A DNA stretch of 64,000 bases from Rhizobium sp. ZPR4 (GTDB lineage Bacteria; Pseudomonadota; Alphaproteobacteria; Rhizobiales; Rhizobiaceae), in assembly GCF_040215725.1 (NCBI RefSeq), contig NZ_CP157967.1, positions 2,170,001 through 2,234,000 of the forward strand. Direction: 5' to 3'. Position 1 is the first letter of the stretch; each line of letters begins with the position of its first letter. This document shows, piece after piece, positions 1 to 7,999 of the stretch. Made by a program: the position numbers and the translations under genes. The notes under the pieces were generated by a model. The model ran no database searches. It saw only the letters and a program-made list of their open reading frames with translations, and had not been told where the DNA came from.

Positions 1-47
1 GATTTGCCGGCATTCATCGTCGAATAATGGAAGTACAGCTTGGCCAT
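1..47 (-). CDS. tdk: thymidine kinase, N-terminal fragment
   Basis: Reading leftward from the ATG at 45-47 gives MAKLYFHYSTMNAGKS, the start of class II thymidine kinase, including the first part of its P-loop (STMNAGKS). The enzyme phosphorylates thymidine to dTMP with ATP in nucleotide salvage. A Shine-Dalgarno AAGGAG lies just upstream (to the right), so the start is well supported. Only 15 full codons are inside the window; the rest lies to the left. Confidence 0.85.
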   Translation of the reverse strand, partial: MAKLYFHYSTMNAGK

Positions 48-281
48 GACATTCTCCTTGAATGCTTCATGGGTGCTCCAGGGCGATAAGAAAAGATGGT
101 CGCGGCGAAAACCACAGGATTCAGGCGCGCCTCGCCCGAGGGGCAAAAGCCTTAGTCACCGGCGGACAGAAAAAGACCGGCGTCGCATTCAGCCCCCTCA
201 AACCGCCGCAAATACACTGTGGTCGCTTGAAAATGTCGGTTATTGGTGGTTGCTTGGGAACGTTAGACTGGGAGTCACGCA

Positions 282-1238
282 ATGATAAAAATGACCCTTA
301 CTGCAATCGCTTTCGCTTCAACTCTCTCCGCACTGACATTGGGCGCCACCACGGCCTCCGCAGCAGAACCGGCAAGCTGTAGCACCGTGCACTTCGCCGA
401 TGTGGGCTGGACCGATATCACGTCTACAACGGCCACCGCCTCCATTCTTCTGAAGGCGCTTGGCTATGATACCGACGTCAAGGTACTGGCCGTGCCGGTG
501 ACCTATCAGTCCCTGAAGAACAAGGACATCGATGTCTTCCTCGGCAACTGGATGCCCTCCATGGCCGAAAACATCAAACCTTTCGCTGCGGACAAATCGG
601 TCGAGACCGTCCGCGCCAATCTGGAAGGCGCCAAGTATACGCTGGCGACCAACCAGAAGGGCGCAGATCTCGGCATCAAGGACTTCAAGGACATTGCCGC
701 CCACAAGGACGATCTCGACGGCAAGATCTATGGCATCGAGCCGGGCAATGACGGCAATCGCCTGGTGATCGACATGGTCGACAAGAACACCTTCGGCCTC
801 AAGGGCTTCGAAGTGGTCGAGTCCTCCGAACAGGGCATGCTTGCCCAGGTTTCCCGCGCCGACAAGGAAGGCAAGCCGATCATCTTCCTCGGCTGGGCTC
901 CGCATCCGATGAACACCACCTACAAGATGACCTATCTCACTGGCGGTGACGACGTGTTCGGACCGAACTTCGGTGGTGCGACCGTCTATACCAACGTCCG
1001 GGCCGGTTATCTGCAGGAATGCCCGAACGTCGGCACCTTTGTTAAAAATCTCGTCTTCTCGCTGCCGATGGAAAACGAAATCATGGGCAAGATCCTGAAT
1101 GACGGCAAGGAACCGGAAGCGGCGGCGACGGAATGGCTGAAGGCCAATCCGACTGCAATCACGCCATGGCTTGCCGGCGTCACCACCAAGGATGGCGGTG
1201 ACGGCCTGGCAGCGGTCAAGGCCAAGCTCGGCCTGTAA
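282..1238 (+). CDS. choX: choline ABC transporter substrate-binding protein ChoX
   Basis: Periplasmic binding protein of 318 residues for choline uptake, used for carbon, nitrogen and glycine betaine synthesis. It starts with a signal peptide (about residues 1-27, ending TASA-AEP). The aromatic box and polar ligands known from the Sinorhizobium ChoX structure are at the same positions here: W43 and D45 (VGWTD), W90 (GNWMP), Y119 (AKYTL), N156 (EPGNDG) and W205 (LGWAP). The start ATG follows a GGGAG-type ribosome site. It is the first gene of choXWV; a hairpin separates it from choW, a common way of making more binding protein than permease. Confidence 0.95.
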   Translation: MIKMTLTAIAFASTLSALTLGATTASAAEPASCSTVHFADVGWTDITSTTATASILLKALGYDTDVKVLAVPVTYQSLKNKDIDVFLGNWMPSMAENIKPFAADKSVETVRANLEGAKYTLATNQKGADLGIKDFKDIAAHKDDLDGKIYGIEPGNDGNRLVIDMVDKNTFGLKGFEVVESSEQGMLAQVSRADKEGKPIIFLGWAPHPMNTTYKMTYLTGGDDVFGPNFGGATVYTNVRAGYLQECPNVGTFVKNLVFSLPMENEIMGKILNDGKEPEAAATEWLKANPTAITPWLAGVTTKDGGDGLAAVKAKLGL

Positions 1239-1251
1239 CGCGGGTGGATGC

Positions 1252-1272
1252 AGGGGCGGCTAAACCGCCCCT
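1252..1272 (+). terminator. stem-loop between choX and choW
   Basis: AGGGGCGG (1252-1259) pairs with CCGCCCCT (1265-1272) around a five-base loop, followed by a pyrimidine-rich TTCTCTT stretch. It sits 14 bases after the choX stop and about 140 bases before choW. It resembles an intrinsic terminator but has no clean T run, so partial termination or 3'-end protection of choX mRNA is the likelier role (inference). Confidence 0.55.
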
Positions 1273-1408
1273 TTCTCTTCCCAGGATGGACTGCTTGCTT
1301 TCGCGTCCCGCCACCACCCGGACAACGGCTTGTGTGGCGTGACAGACCGTTATTCTTCGGCGGCACCTCCGGCAGCATACGTAACAATCGGAAACGCCGC
1401 CCCCAATC

Positions 1409-2266
1409 GTGGGCAAAGACGTGAACTGGTTAACCGATTACCGCATCCCCATCGGGCCATGGGCCAAAGCCGTCGTCGACTGGCTGACGAGCAATGTCAC
1501 ATGGTTCTTCGACGGCCTTTCCTTCGTTGTCGCGCATGGAATCAACGGACTGCTGTTCGTCTTGCAGGCACCGCATCCACTGATCGTCGTCGTTGTCTTC
1601 ACGGCAATCGCCTACTGGATGCGCCGGAGCGTCACGATCACGGTCCTCACCTTGATCGGCCTGCTGATCACCATCAACCAGGGCTATTGGAAAGAGACGA
1701 CCGAGACGCTGGCGCTGGTGCTGGCCTCCACCTTCGTGTGCATGCTGGTGGGCGTCCCCCTCGGTATCGCGGCAGCCCGACGTCCGTGGCTTTACGCCAT
1801 CATGCGGCCGATCCTCGATCTGATGCAAACCATCCCTACCTTCGTTTATCTTGTGCCGGCAATGATCCTGCTCGGTCTCGGCATGGTCCCGGGCCTGGTC
1901 GCCACCGTCGTCTTTGCTCTTCCCGCACCGATCCGCATGACCCGCCTCGGCATTATTTCCACTCCCCCTTCGCTGGTGGAAGCAGCCGAATCCTTCGGCG
2001 CGACGCCGCGCCAGGTTCTGCGCAAGGTCGAGTTGCCCTTTGCCACGCCGCAGATCATGGCAGGCCTGACGCAGACGATCATGCTGTCGCTCTCGATGGT
2101 CTCGATCGCCGCACTCGTCGGCGCCCCCGGCCTAGGCGTGCCGGTTCTGCGCGCGCTGAATAGCGTCAACGTCGCCAAGAGCTTCGATTCCGGTGCCTGC
2201 ATCGTCATCCTGGCGATCATTCTAGACCGTATGTTCCGCGCGCCCGGCGAAGGAGACCGCTCATGA
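1409..2266 (+). CDS. choW: choline ABC transporter permease ChoW
   Basis: Inner-membrane permease of the BetT/ProW type (285 residues from the GTG at 1409). Several hydrophobic segments are visible from about residue 50 onward, and the binding-protein-dependent transport loop with EAAESFGATPRQ (the EAA loop that docks on the ATPase) is near residue 190. The region downstream of choX contains two possible starts: GTG at 1409 and an in-frame GTG at 1421 (VNWLTDYRIPIG), which resembles related proteins; neither has a strong ribosome site. The stop overlaps the choV start by four bases (ATGA), so the two genes are translationally coupled. Confidence 0.92.
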   Translation: MGKDVNWLTDYRIPIGPWAKAVVDWLTSNVTWFFDGLSFVVAHGINGLLFVLQAPHPLIVVVVFTAIAYWMRRSVTITVLTLIGLLITINQGYWKETTETLALVLASTFVCMLVGVPLGIAAARRPWLYAIMRPILDLMQTIPTFVYLVPAMILLGLGMVPGLVATVVFALPAPIRMTRLGIISTPPSLVEAAESFGATPRQVLRKVELPFATPQIMAGLTQTIMLSLSMVSIAALVGAPGLGVPVLRALNSVNVAKSFDSGACIVILAIILDRMFRAPGEGDRS

Positions 2267-3312
2267 CCGTCGCCGTCGATTTCAAAAATGTCAGCATCAT
2301 CTTCGGCGATCGTCCCGATGCCGCGCTGAAACTCGTCGACGAAGGCAAGTCGCGCGACGAGATCGGCAAGTCTACCGGCATGGTGCTCGGTGTCGCCAAT
2401 GCCTCGCTGCAAATCGAGGAAGGCGAAATCCTGGTACTCATGGGCCTGTCCGGCTCTGGCAAATCAACGCTGCTGCGTGCCGTCAATGGCCTGGCGCCGG
2501 TTGTGCGCGGCGAGGTCTCCGTCAACACGAAGAACGGCGCGGTCAGCCCCTATTCCTGCAGCCCAAAGGCCCTGCGCGACCTGCGTATGCACACCGTCTC
2601 CATGGTCTTCCAGCAGTTCGCGCTTCTGCCCTGGCGCACGGTCGCCGACAATGTCGGCTTCGGGCTTGAGCTTGCCGGTGTGCCGGAAGCAGAACGCAAG
2701 AAGCGCGTCGACGAGCAGCTTCAGCTCGTCAACCTCGCGCAATGGGCCAATCGCAAGGTCAACGAACTCTCGGGCGGCATGCAACAACGCGTCGGCCTGG
2801 CACGTGCCTTCGCGACCGGTGCCCCGATCCTGCTTATGGACGAGCCGTTCTCCGCCCTCGACCCGCTGATCCGCACCCGCCTGCAGGACGAGCTCCTGGA
2901 GTTCCAGCGCCGCCTGAAGCGGACGATCCTCTTCGTCAGCCACGATCTGGATGAAGCATTCCGCATCGGCAACCGTATCGCCATCATGGAAAGCGGACAC
3001 ATCATCCAGTGCGGAACACCGCAGGAGATCGTCAAGAATCCGGCTGATCAGTATGTGGCCGACTTCGTGCAGCACATGAACCCGATCAGCATGCTGACGG
3101 CACGGGACATCATGCAGCAAGGCGTCGGACATTCGGCCAATGCCGGTTCCGTCACCGCCACGGCAACCGCCGCGACGCCGCTTGTCGATATTCTTGACGC
3201 CCTGACACGTCAGCCGGGCAACATCGGCGTTGTTGACAACGGCACGATTATTGGAACGATCTCGGCGCAAGACGTCGTGTCGGGCCTGACCAGCCACCGG
3301 CGAAAGGAGTAG
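2263..3312 (+). CDS. choV: choline ABC transporter ATP-binding protein ChoV
   Basis: ATPase subunit (349 residues) of the choline importer. Visible motifs are Walker A GLSGSGKST near residue 65, the ABC signature LSGGMQQR, Walker B LLMDEPFSALD and the switch His in FVSHDLDEA. The N-terminal stretch before the Walker A is longer than in generic ABC ATPases, as is usual for ProV/ChoV. The C-terminal 80 residues (MLTARDIMQQ... GVVDNGTIIGTISAQDV) look like a CBS-type regulatory tail. It is the last gene of choXWV. Confidence 0.94.
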   Translation: MTVAVDFKNVSIIFGDRPDAALKLVDEGKSRDEIGKSTGMVLGVANASLQIEEGEILVLMGLSGSGKSTLLRAVNGLAPVVRGEVSVNTKNGAVSPYSCSPKALRDLRMHTVSMVFQQFALLPWRTVADNVGFGLELAGVPEAERKKRVDEQLQLVNLAQWANRKVNELSGGMQQRVGLARAFATGAPILLMDEPFSALDPLIRTRLQDELLEFQRRLKRTILFVSHDLDEAFRIGNRIAIMESGHIIQCGTPQEIVKNPADQYVADFVQHMNPISMLTARDIMQQGVGHSANAGSVTATATAATPLVDILDALTRQPGNIGVVDNGTIIGTISAQDVVSGLTSHRRKE

Positions 3313-3336
3313 TCGTTCGCAACTGCTCCTCAATTC

Positions 3337-3864
3337 ATGGAGCCGTTAATGAACGATAAACCATCGGTGATCCGGGAAACGAACGAGGATGCGCGCATTC
3401 AGGCGCGCGACCTCATGCACAAAGCCGCACATGCAGCCTTGGCCGTCATCGACCCCGAAACCGGCTTTCCCTCCGTCAGCCGCGTCCTGGTCGCCACGGA
3501 TGCCGACGGCGCGCCGGTCATTCTGGTCTCCGGTCTCTCCTCACATACCAAGGCTTTGATGAAGGACAGCCGCGCTTCCGCGCTCTTTGGCGATCCCGGC
3601 AAGGGCGACCCTCTCGCCCATCCTCGCCTGACCTTACGCTGCAACGCGGAGCGCATCGATCGGCAAAGCCAAGCTCACGATCGCATTCGAACGCTTTTTC
3701 TCGATCGCCACCCGAAATCCAAGCTCTATATCGACTTTCCGGATTTCTGCTTTTTCCGCCTCGTTCCGCTTGATGCCAGCCTGAACGGCGGCTTCGGAAG
3801 GGCCTATATCTTGTCCTCAGCGGACCTGACGGCGCTTCGAACCGACAACAAAACTCAGCGGTAA
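3337..3864 (+). CDS. pyridoxamine 5'-phosphate oxidase-fold (HugZ-like) FMN-binding protein
   Basis: A 175-residue protein with the split-barrel pattern of the PNPOx-like/HugZ family: the N-terminal half contains AALAVIDPETGFPSVSRV and VSGLSSHTKALMKD, and the C-terminal half contains YIDFPDFCFFRLVP, which normally line a flavin or heme pocket. HugZ proteins degrade heme; other members are general FMN-binding reductases, so the substrate is open. Alternative in-frame ATG at 3349 (MNDKPS). It begins 24 bases after choV and could be co-transcribed, but a functional link to choline uptake is not evident. Confidence 0.7.
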   Translation: MEPLMNDKPSVIRETNEDARIQARDLMHKAAHAALAVIDPETGFPSVSRVLVATDADGAPVILVSGLSSHTKALMKDSRASALFGDPGKGDPLAHPRLTLRCNAERIDRQSQAHDRIRTLFLDRHPKSKLYIDFPDFCFFRLVPLDASLNGGFGRAYILSSADLTALRTDNKTQR

Positions 3865-4207
3865 TAAAATCATACAATAGTGCGAGAATTAGTAGGTAGA
3901 CAGCTTAACGTAGAAACGGCCAATATTGACAGGTTGCAAATCCGCGGTGACCAAAATTGGCATATTTGCGGCTCCGAAACGATAAGAATCGACCTATTTT
4001 GGTCTAATTAAGCCCCTGGATGGGACGTTGGAGACCTTCGCACTATCGCCGAGGCATCATACGTACATACCTAAAACAGCATACTCGATACCTTAAATTT
4101 AGGTATATACAATCTTCGACCCCTCTTGGTATTGTTAGATATCGGTTAGGGCCGGGTTGGAAATAGCACAGTTTCTGATGTACGCTCCGCATTGGGAAGA
4201 TTAACAG
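3865..4207. other. AT-rich intergenic region before the NolR-like gene
   Basis: A 343-base stretch without a convincing gene and visibly richer in A+T than its surroundings. It contains the candidate operator described at 4088-4113 and a further ACCTAAA half-site at about 4069-4075. A TTGACA at 3926-3931 has no good -10 partner at normal distance. The AT-rich composition continues into the regulator gene, which may mark acquired or fast-evolving DNA. Confidence 0.5.
4088..4113 (+). promoter_or_regulatory. candidate NolR-type operator
   Basis: Two overlapping signals are visible. First, ATACCT (4088-4093) and AGGTAT (4101-4106) form an inverted repeat around TAAATTT. Second, TTTAG (4098-4102), nine bases, then AT (4112-4113) fits the published NolR motif (A/T)TTAG-N9-A(T/A). 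The site is about 95 bases before the start of a NolR-like regulator, which suits autoregulation. The motif is short, so a chance match is possible. Confidence 0.4.
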
Positions 4208-4525
4208 ATGAAGACAAGAGATTTGGCCGAACACTCTAATGTTGCGGCAGCATTATTATCAGCAATGGCGAACCCGAAGCGTCTTTTGATCCTTTGCAGT
4301 CTCGTTAAGGGTGAAGTTCCTGTTGGCGTTCTTGCCAATCAGGTCGGACTGAGCCAATCAGCACTTTCGCAGCATCTTTCGAAGCTTCGCGCTCAGAAGC
4401 TGGTCAAGACGCGTCGTGACGCTCAAACCATTTACTACTCCAGCACATCGGAATCGGTGATCCGTGTTCTTGAAACGCTGGAAGACATTTATTGCGAGCC
4501 GGAAAAAAGTAGATCGGCTGCTTAA
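4208..4525 (+). CDS. NolR-like ArsR-family transcriptional regulator
   Basis: A 105-residue winged-helix repressor. LLSAMANPKRLLIL, VGLSQSALSQHLSKLRAQ (the recognition helix) and RRDAQTIYYSS closely resemble NolR, the rhizobial repressor of nodulation and other genes. No ArsR metal-binding ELCV-type motif is visible, which also matches NolR rather than metal sensors. The N- and C-termini differ from NolR as I remember it, so it may be a paralogue. GC content is visibly lower than in neighbouring genes. A strong terminator follows about 100 bases downstream, so it is probably monocistronic. Confidence 0.8.
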   Translation: MKTRDLAEHSNVAAALLSAMANPKRLLILCSLVKGEVPVGVLANQVGLSQSALSQHLSKLRAQKLVKTRRDAQTIYYSSTSESVIRVLETLEDIYCEPEKSRSAA

Positions 4526-4879
4526 GAGCCTTAAAAGCTCATGGCCTGTCGACAGACGATCCGTGGGGGACACTTTAGACCCTGAAGGATCGACTTGCTT
4601 TCATTACCAGGTGTTTTACTGCTTTAACTGGCAAATCTTCGGATTTGCCAGTTTTTTCATGTCTGGACGAGCCCGTATCACGTCTACGGACAATTCTTCT
4701 TCCGCCACGTCGATGCGCAGCGATCCAATCCTCGCCGGATAGCCAACCTCCCTTCTCCGCCCCCATCTTTGCCTTGACGCAAAAGGGCCGGCTGATAATT
4801 TGACCAAGCAGTAAATATAATCGCGCGGCGCAGCGCCGCGGTCGGGAAATGAGCCCCCGAATGGCCATTGGAGAACAGC
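4526..4879. other. intergenic region with terminator and aminotransferase leader
   Basis: This 354-base gap holds the intrinsic terminator at 4626-4657. The remaining part (4658-4879) has normal high GC and ends with the GGAG ribosome site before the aminotransferase. I see no supported gene; the long open frame on the minus strand here is an antisense shadow of the aminotransferase. Confidence 0.5.
4626..4657 (+). terminator. strong intrinsic terminator
   Basis: A perfect 12-bp stem, AACTGGCAAATC (4626-4637) with GATTTGCCAGTT (4642-4653), closed by a stable TTCG tetraloop and followed by a run of six T (4652-4657). It ends transcription of the NolR-like gene. Confidence 0.92.
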
Positions 4880-6208
4880 ATGTCGGACCGTTTGAATGCC
4901 ACCCCCAACGATTTGCGCGCCTTCTGGATGCCGTTTACGGCCAACCGCCAATTCAAGAAGGAACCGCGCCTCTTCGTCAGCGCCAAGGATATGTACTACA
5001 CCACCCACGACGGTCGGCAGGTACTGGACGGAACAGCAGGTCTGTGGTGCGTGAACGCGGGACACTGCCGGCCGAAAATTACCGAAGCCATCGGCCAGCA
5101 GGCGGGCGAGCTCGACTATGCTCCCGCCTTTCAGCTTGGCCACCCAAAAGCTTTCGAGCTGGCGAACCGCCTGGTGGATATCGCTCCTGAAGGCCTCGAC
5201 CATGTCCTTTATACCAATTCCGGCTCGGAGTCGGTCGAGACGGCCCTGAAGATCGCGCTTGCCTACCACCGCGTGAAGGGCAACGGCTCGCGCTTCCGCC
5301 TCATCGGCCGCGAGCGCGGCTATCACGGCGTCAACTTCGGCGGCATCTCCGTCGGTGGCATCGTCACGAACCGCAAGATGTTCGGCACGCTGCTCACCGG
5401 CGTCGATCACATGCCGCACACCCATCTCCCCGGCAAGAACAGCTTCACCCGCGGCGAGCCCGAGCATGGCGGTGATATTGCCAGCGAGCTGGAGCGCATC
5501 GTCACGCTGCATGACGCCTCGACCATCGCGGCCGTCATCGTCGAACCGGTCGCCGGCTCCACCGGCGTACTCATTCCGCCGAAAGGCTACCTGCAGAAGC
5601 TGCGCGAAATCTGCACCAAGCACGGCATCCTGCTGATCTTCGACGAAGTCATCACCGGCTTCGGCCGTCTCGGCACCCCCTTTGCCGCTCAGTATTACGA
5701 TGTGAAGCCTGATATCATCACCACGGCGAAGGGCCTGACGAACGGCGTCATCCCGATGGGCGCGGTCTTCGTCACCTCGGAGATCCATGACGCCTTCATG
5801 CAGGGGCCTGAGCACATGATCGAGTTCTTCCACGGCTACACCTATTCCGGCAACCCCATCGCCTCGGCCGCGGCGCTTGCAACACTCGACACCTATAAGG
5901 AAGAAGGCCTGCTCACCCGCGCAGCCGAGCTTTCCGATTACTGGGCCGACGCCCTGCATTCGCTCAAGGACTGCCCGAATGTCATCGACATCAGAAACAC
6001 CGGCCTGATCGGCGCCATCGAGCTCGACCCGATCGCCGGCGAACCCACCAAGCGCGCCTTCACCGCCTTCCTGAAGGCCTATGAAAAGGGCCTCCTGATC
6101 CGCACCACCGGCGACATCATCGCGCTTTCACCGCCGCTGATCATCGAAAAGCACCATATCGACGAGCTGTTCGGCAAGCTTCGCGAGATCTTGCAGAATA
6201 ATATCTAA
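4880..6208 (+). CDS. class III aminotransferase, omega-amino acid:pyruvate type
   Basis: A 442-residue PLP enzyme of the beta-alanine/omega-amino acid:pyruvate aminotransferase group. Visible are TNSGSESVETALK (phosphate binding), the cofactor Asp in LIFDEVITGFGR (about residue 255) and the Schiff-base Lys in TTAKGLTNG (about residue 284). The opening FWMPFTANRQFK is typical of this group. I chose the ATG at 4880 because GGAG (4870-4873) is at ideal distance; an upstream TTG at 4868 is less likely. It probably transfers amino groups from beta-alanine or similar amines to pyruvate. The exact substrate cannot be read from the sequence. Confidence 0.87.
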   Translation: MSDRLNATPNDLRAFWMPFTANRQFKKEPRLFVSAKDMYYTTHDGRQVLDGTAGLWCVNAGHCRPKITEAIGQQAGELDYAPAFQLGHPKAFELANRLVDIAPEGLDHVLYTNSGSESVETALKIALAYHRVKGNGSRFRLIGRERGYHGVNFGGISVGGIVTNRKMFGTLLTGVDHMPHTHLPGKNSFTRGEPEHGGDIASELERIVTLHDASTIAAVIVEPVAGSTGVLIPPKGYLQKLREICTKHGILLIFDEVITGFGRLGTPFAAQYYDVKPDIITTAKGLTNGVIPMGAVFVTSEIHDAFMQGPEHMIEFFHGYTYSGNPIASAAALATLDTYKEEGLLTRAAELSDYWADALHSLKDCPNVIDIRNTGLIGAIELDPIAGEPTKRAFTAFLKAYEKGLLIRTTGDIIALSPPLIIEKHHIDELFGKLREILQNNI

Positions 6209-6230
6209 GGCATAAGCTCGAATACATCTC

Positions 6231-6280
6231 CGCCCCTCACGCCTCCTTTTGCATCAGCAAAAGAACTGGCATGAGGGGCG
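6231..6280 (+). promoter_or_regulatory. structured leader before adenine deaminase
   Basis: CGCCCCTCA (6231-6239) pairs perfectly with TGAGGGGCG (6272-6280), and inside it CTTTTGC (6246-6252) pairs with GCAAAAG (6257-6263) around ATCA. The two helices are separated by an asymmetric internal loop. The structure ends 10 bases before the ribosome site of the adenine deaminase. There is no T run, so it is not a standard terminator. It does not match the purine riboswitch consensus known to me. Confidence 0.5.
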
Positions 6281-6301
6281 ATCCATATGCGAGGGACAAA
6301 C

Positions 6302-7999
6302 ATGACCACCAAACTCGAACGCTATATCGACCAGGGCGTCGGTCGGGAGCCTGCGGACATTGTTCTGAAAAACGGCCGTTTCTTCGATCTGGTGACGGGC
6401 GAGCTGGTGGCCTCGGATATCGCCATCTGCGGCGATCGCATCGTCGGCACCTGCGGCGATTATCAAGGCCGTCAGGAGATCGATATTTCCGGCCGCATCG
6501 TCGTCCCGGGCTTCATCGACACGCATCTCCACATCGAATCCTCGCTGGTAACCCCGCTCGAGTTCGATCGCTGCGTCCTGCCCTATGGCGTCACCACAGC
6601 CATCTGCGATCCACATGAGATCGCCAATGTTCTCGGCACCGAAGGCATCCGATACTTCCTCGACTGTTCGCTGGAAACGATCATGGATATCCGCGTCCAG
6701 CTCTCCTCCTGCGTGCCGGCGACGCATCTGGAAACATCGGGCGCCGATCTGCCGATCGAAACGCTTTTGCCCTTCCGTAATCATCCGCAGGTGATCGGCC
6801 TTGCCGAATTCATGAATTTCCCCGGCGTGGTCCATAAGGATCCCGTCTGCATGGCGAAGCTCGAAGCCTTCCAGGGCGGCCATATCGACGGCCACGCGCC
6901 GCTGCTGCGCGGCAATGACCTCAATGGCTATCTCTCCGCAGGCATTCGCACGGAGCACGAATCCACCACGGCAGAAGAGGCATTGGAAAAGATCCGCAAG
7001 GGCATGCATATTCTCGTGCGCGAGGGCTCCGTCTCCAAGGATCTGCATGCGCTGATGCCCATCATCACCGAGCGCCTGTCACCCCACCTCGCGCTTTGCA
7101 CCGACGACCGCAATCCGCTTGATATCGCCGAACAAGGCCATCTCGATTACATGATCCGCACGGCAATTGCGCATGGCGTCGAGCCCTTGGCGATCTATCG
7201 CGCCGCCTCGATTTCGGCCGCCCGCGCCTTCGGCCTGCGCGATCGCGGCCTCGTGGCGCCCGGCTGGCGCGCCGATCTCGTCGTCATCGACAGCCTCGAA
7301 AACTGCAAGGCCGAGATCGTCTTCTCCTCCGGCAGACAGGTGACGGCCGAACTCTTCGCGACCCGCAATGCCATTGCTCCGGTCGGCCTTGATAGCGTCA
7401 AGGCCCGCCCGATCAACGCTGCCGACTTCGGCGTCCCGGTCAGCGAAGGCGAAAGCTCCGTCATCGGCGTGACACCAGGCAAGATCATCACCGAACATCG
7501 CCGCTATCGCCTGCCGACCAAGGGCAACCAGACCGATATCGATCCCGGCAACGACGTCATCAAGGTCGCCGTCATCGAGCGGCATGGCAAGAACGGCAAC
7601 CACGCCAACGGTTTCGTCCAGGGGTTCGGGTTGAAGAAGGGCGCCATCGCCTCGACCGTCGGCCATGACAGCCACAATATCTGCGTTGTCGGCGTCAACG
7701 AGGATGACATGGCGCTCGCCGCCAACCGCCTCAGCGACATCAACGGCGGCTTCGTCGTCGTCGAGGATGGCGTCGTGACCGGCGAGATCTCCCTGCCGGT
7801 CGCCGGCCTGATGAGCCTCGAGCCCTACGAAAGCGTGCGCGACACGCTGCACCATCTGCGTCAGGCGGCCTATGCCCTTGGCGCGACGCTGGAAGAACCC
7901 TTCCTGCAGCTTGCTTTCCTGCCCCTGCCCGTGATCCCGCATCTGAAGATATCGGACAAGGGCCTTGTCGATGTCGACAAGTTCATGCTGATCGGCTGA
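6302..7999 (+). CDS. ade: adenine deaminase
   Basis: A 565-residue metal-dependent amidohydrolase that converts adenine to hypoxanthine and ammonia. The metal-binding motif [10 protein letters not shown] (H75, H77), the [10 protein letters not shown] block and GHAPLLRG are characteristic of the Ade family, and the length is normal. The ATG at 6302 is preferred over 6287 because GAGGGA (6291-6296) precedes it at proper spacing. Hypoxanthine produced here can enter the xanthine dehydrogenase route encoded at 35103-38915. The stop abuts the convergent glucosidase stop with no spacer. Confidence 0.95.
   Translation: MTTKLERYIDQGVGREPADIVLKNGRFFDLVTGELVASDIAICGDRIVGTCGDYQGRQEIDISGRIVVPGFIDTHLHIESSLVTPLEFDRCVLPYGVTTAICDPHEIANVLGTEGIRYFLDCSLETIMDIRVQLSSCVPATHLETSGADLPIETLLPFRNHPQVIGLAEFMNFPGVVHKDPVCMAKLEAFQGGHIDGHAPLLRGNDLNGYLSAGIRTEHESTTAEEALEKIRKGMHILVREGSVSKDLHALMPIITERLSPHLALCTDDRNPLDIAEQGHLDYMIRTAIAHGVEPLAIYRAASISAARAFGLRDRGLVAPGWRADLVVIDSLENCKAEIVFSSGRQVTAELFATRNAIAPVGLDSVKARPINAADFGVPVSEGESSVIGVTPGKIITEHRRYRLPTKGNQTDIDPGNDVIKVAVIERHGKNGNHANGFVQGFGLKKGAIASTVGHDSHNICVVGVNEDDMALAANRLSDINGGFVVVEDGVVTGEISLPVAGLMSLEPYESVRDTLHHLRQAAYALGATLEEPFLQLAFLPLPVIPHLKISDKGLVDVDKFMLIG

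Noticed and set aside
3888..3905. ATTAG at 3888 as another NolR box
   Set aside because: After nine bases the sequence is AG rather than AT or AA, so the motif fails.
4616..5959. Long antisense open frame (447 codons) opposite the aminotransferase
   Set aside because: Composition is that of a high-GC shadow frame, with no recognisable motif; the plus-strand aminotransferase has full catalytic motifs.
6231..6280. Leader of ade as a classical purine riboswitch
   Set aside because: It lacks the three-way junction and conserved loop sequences of that class; reported only as an unassigned structure.
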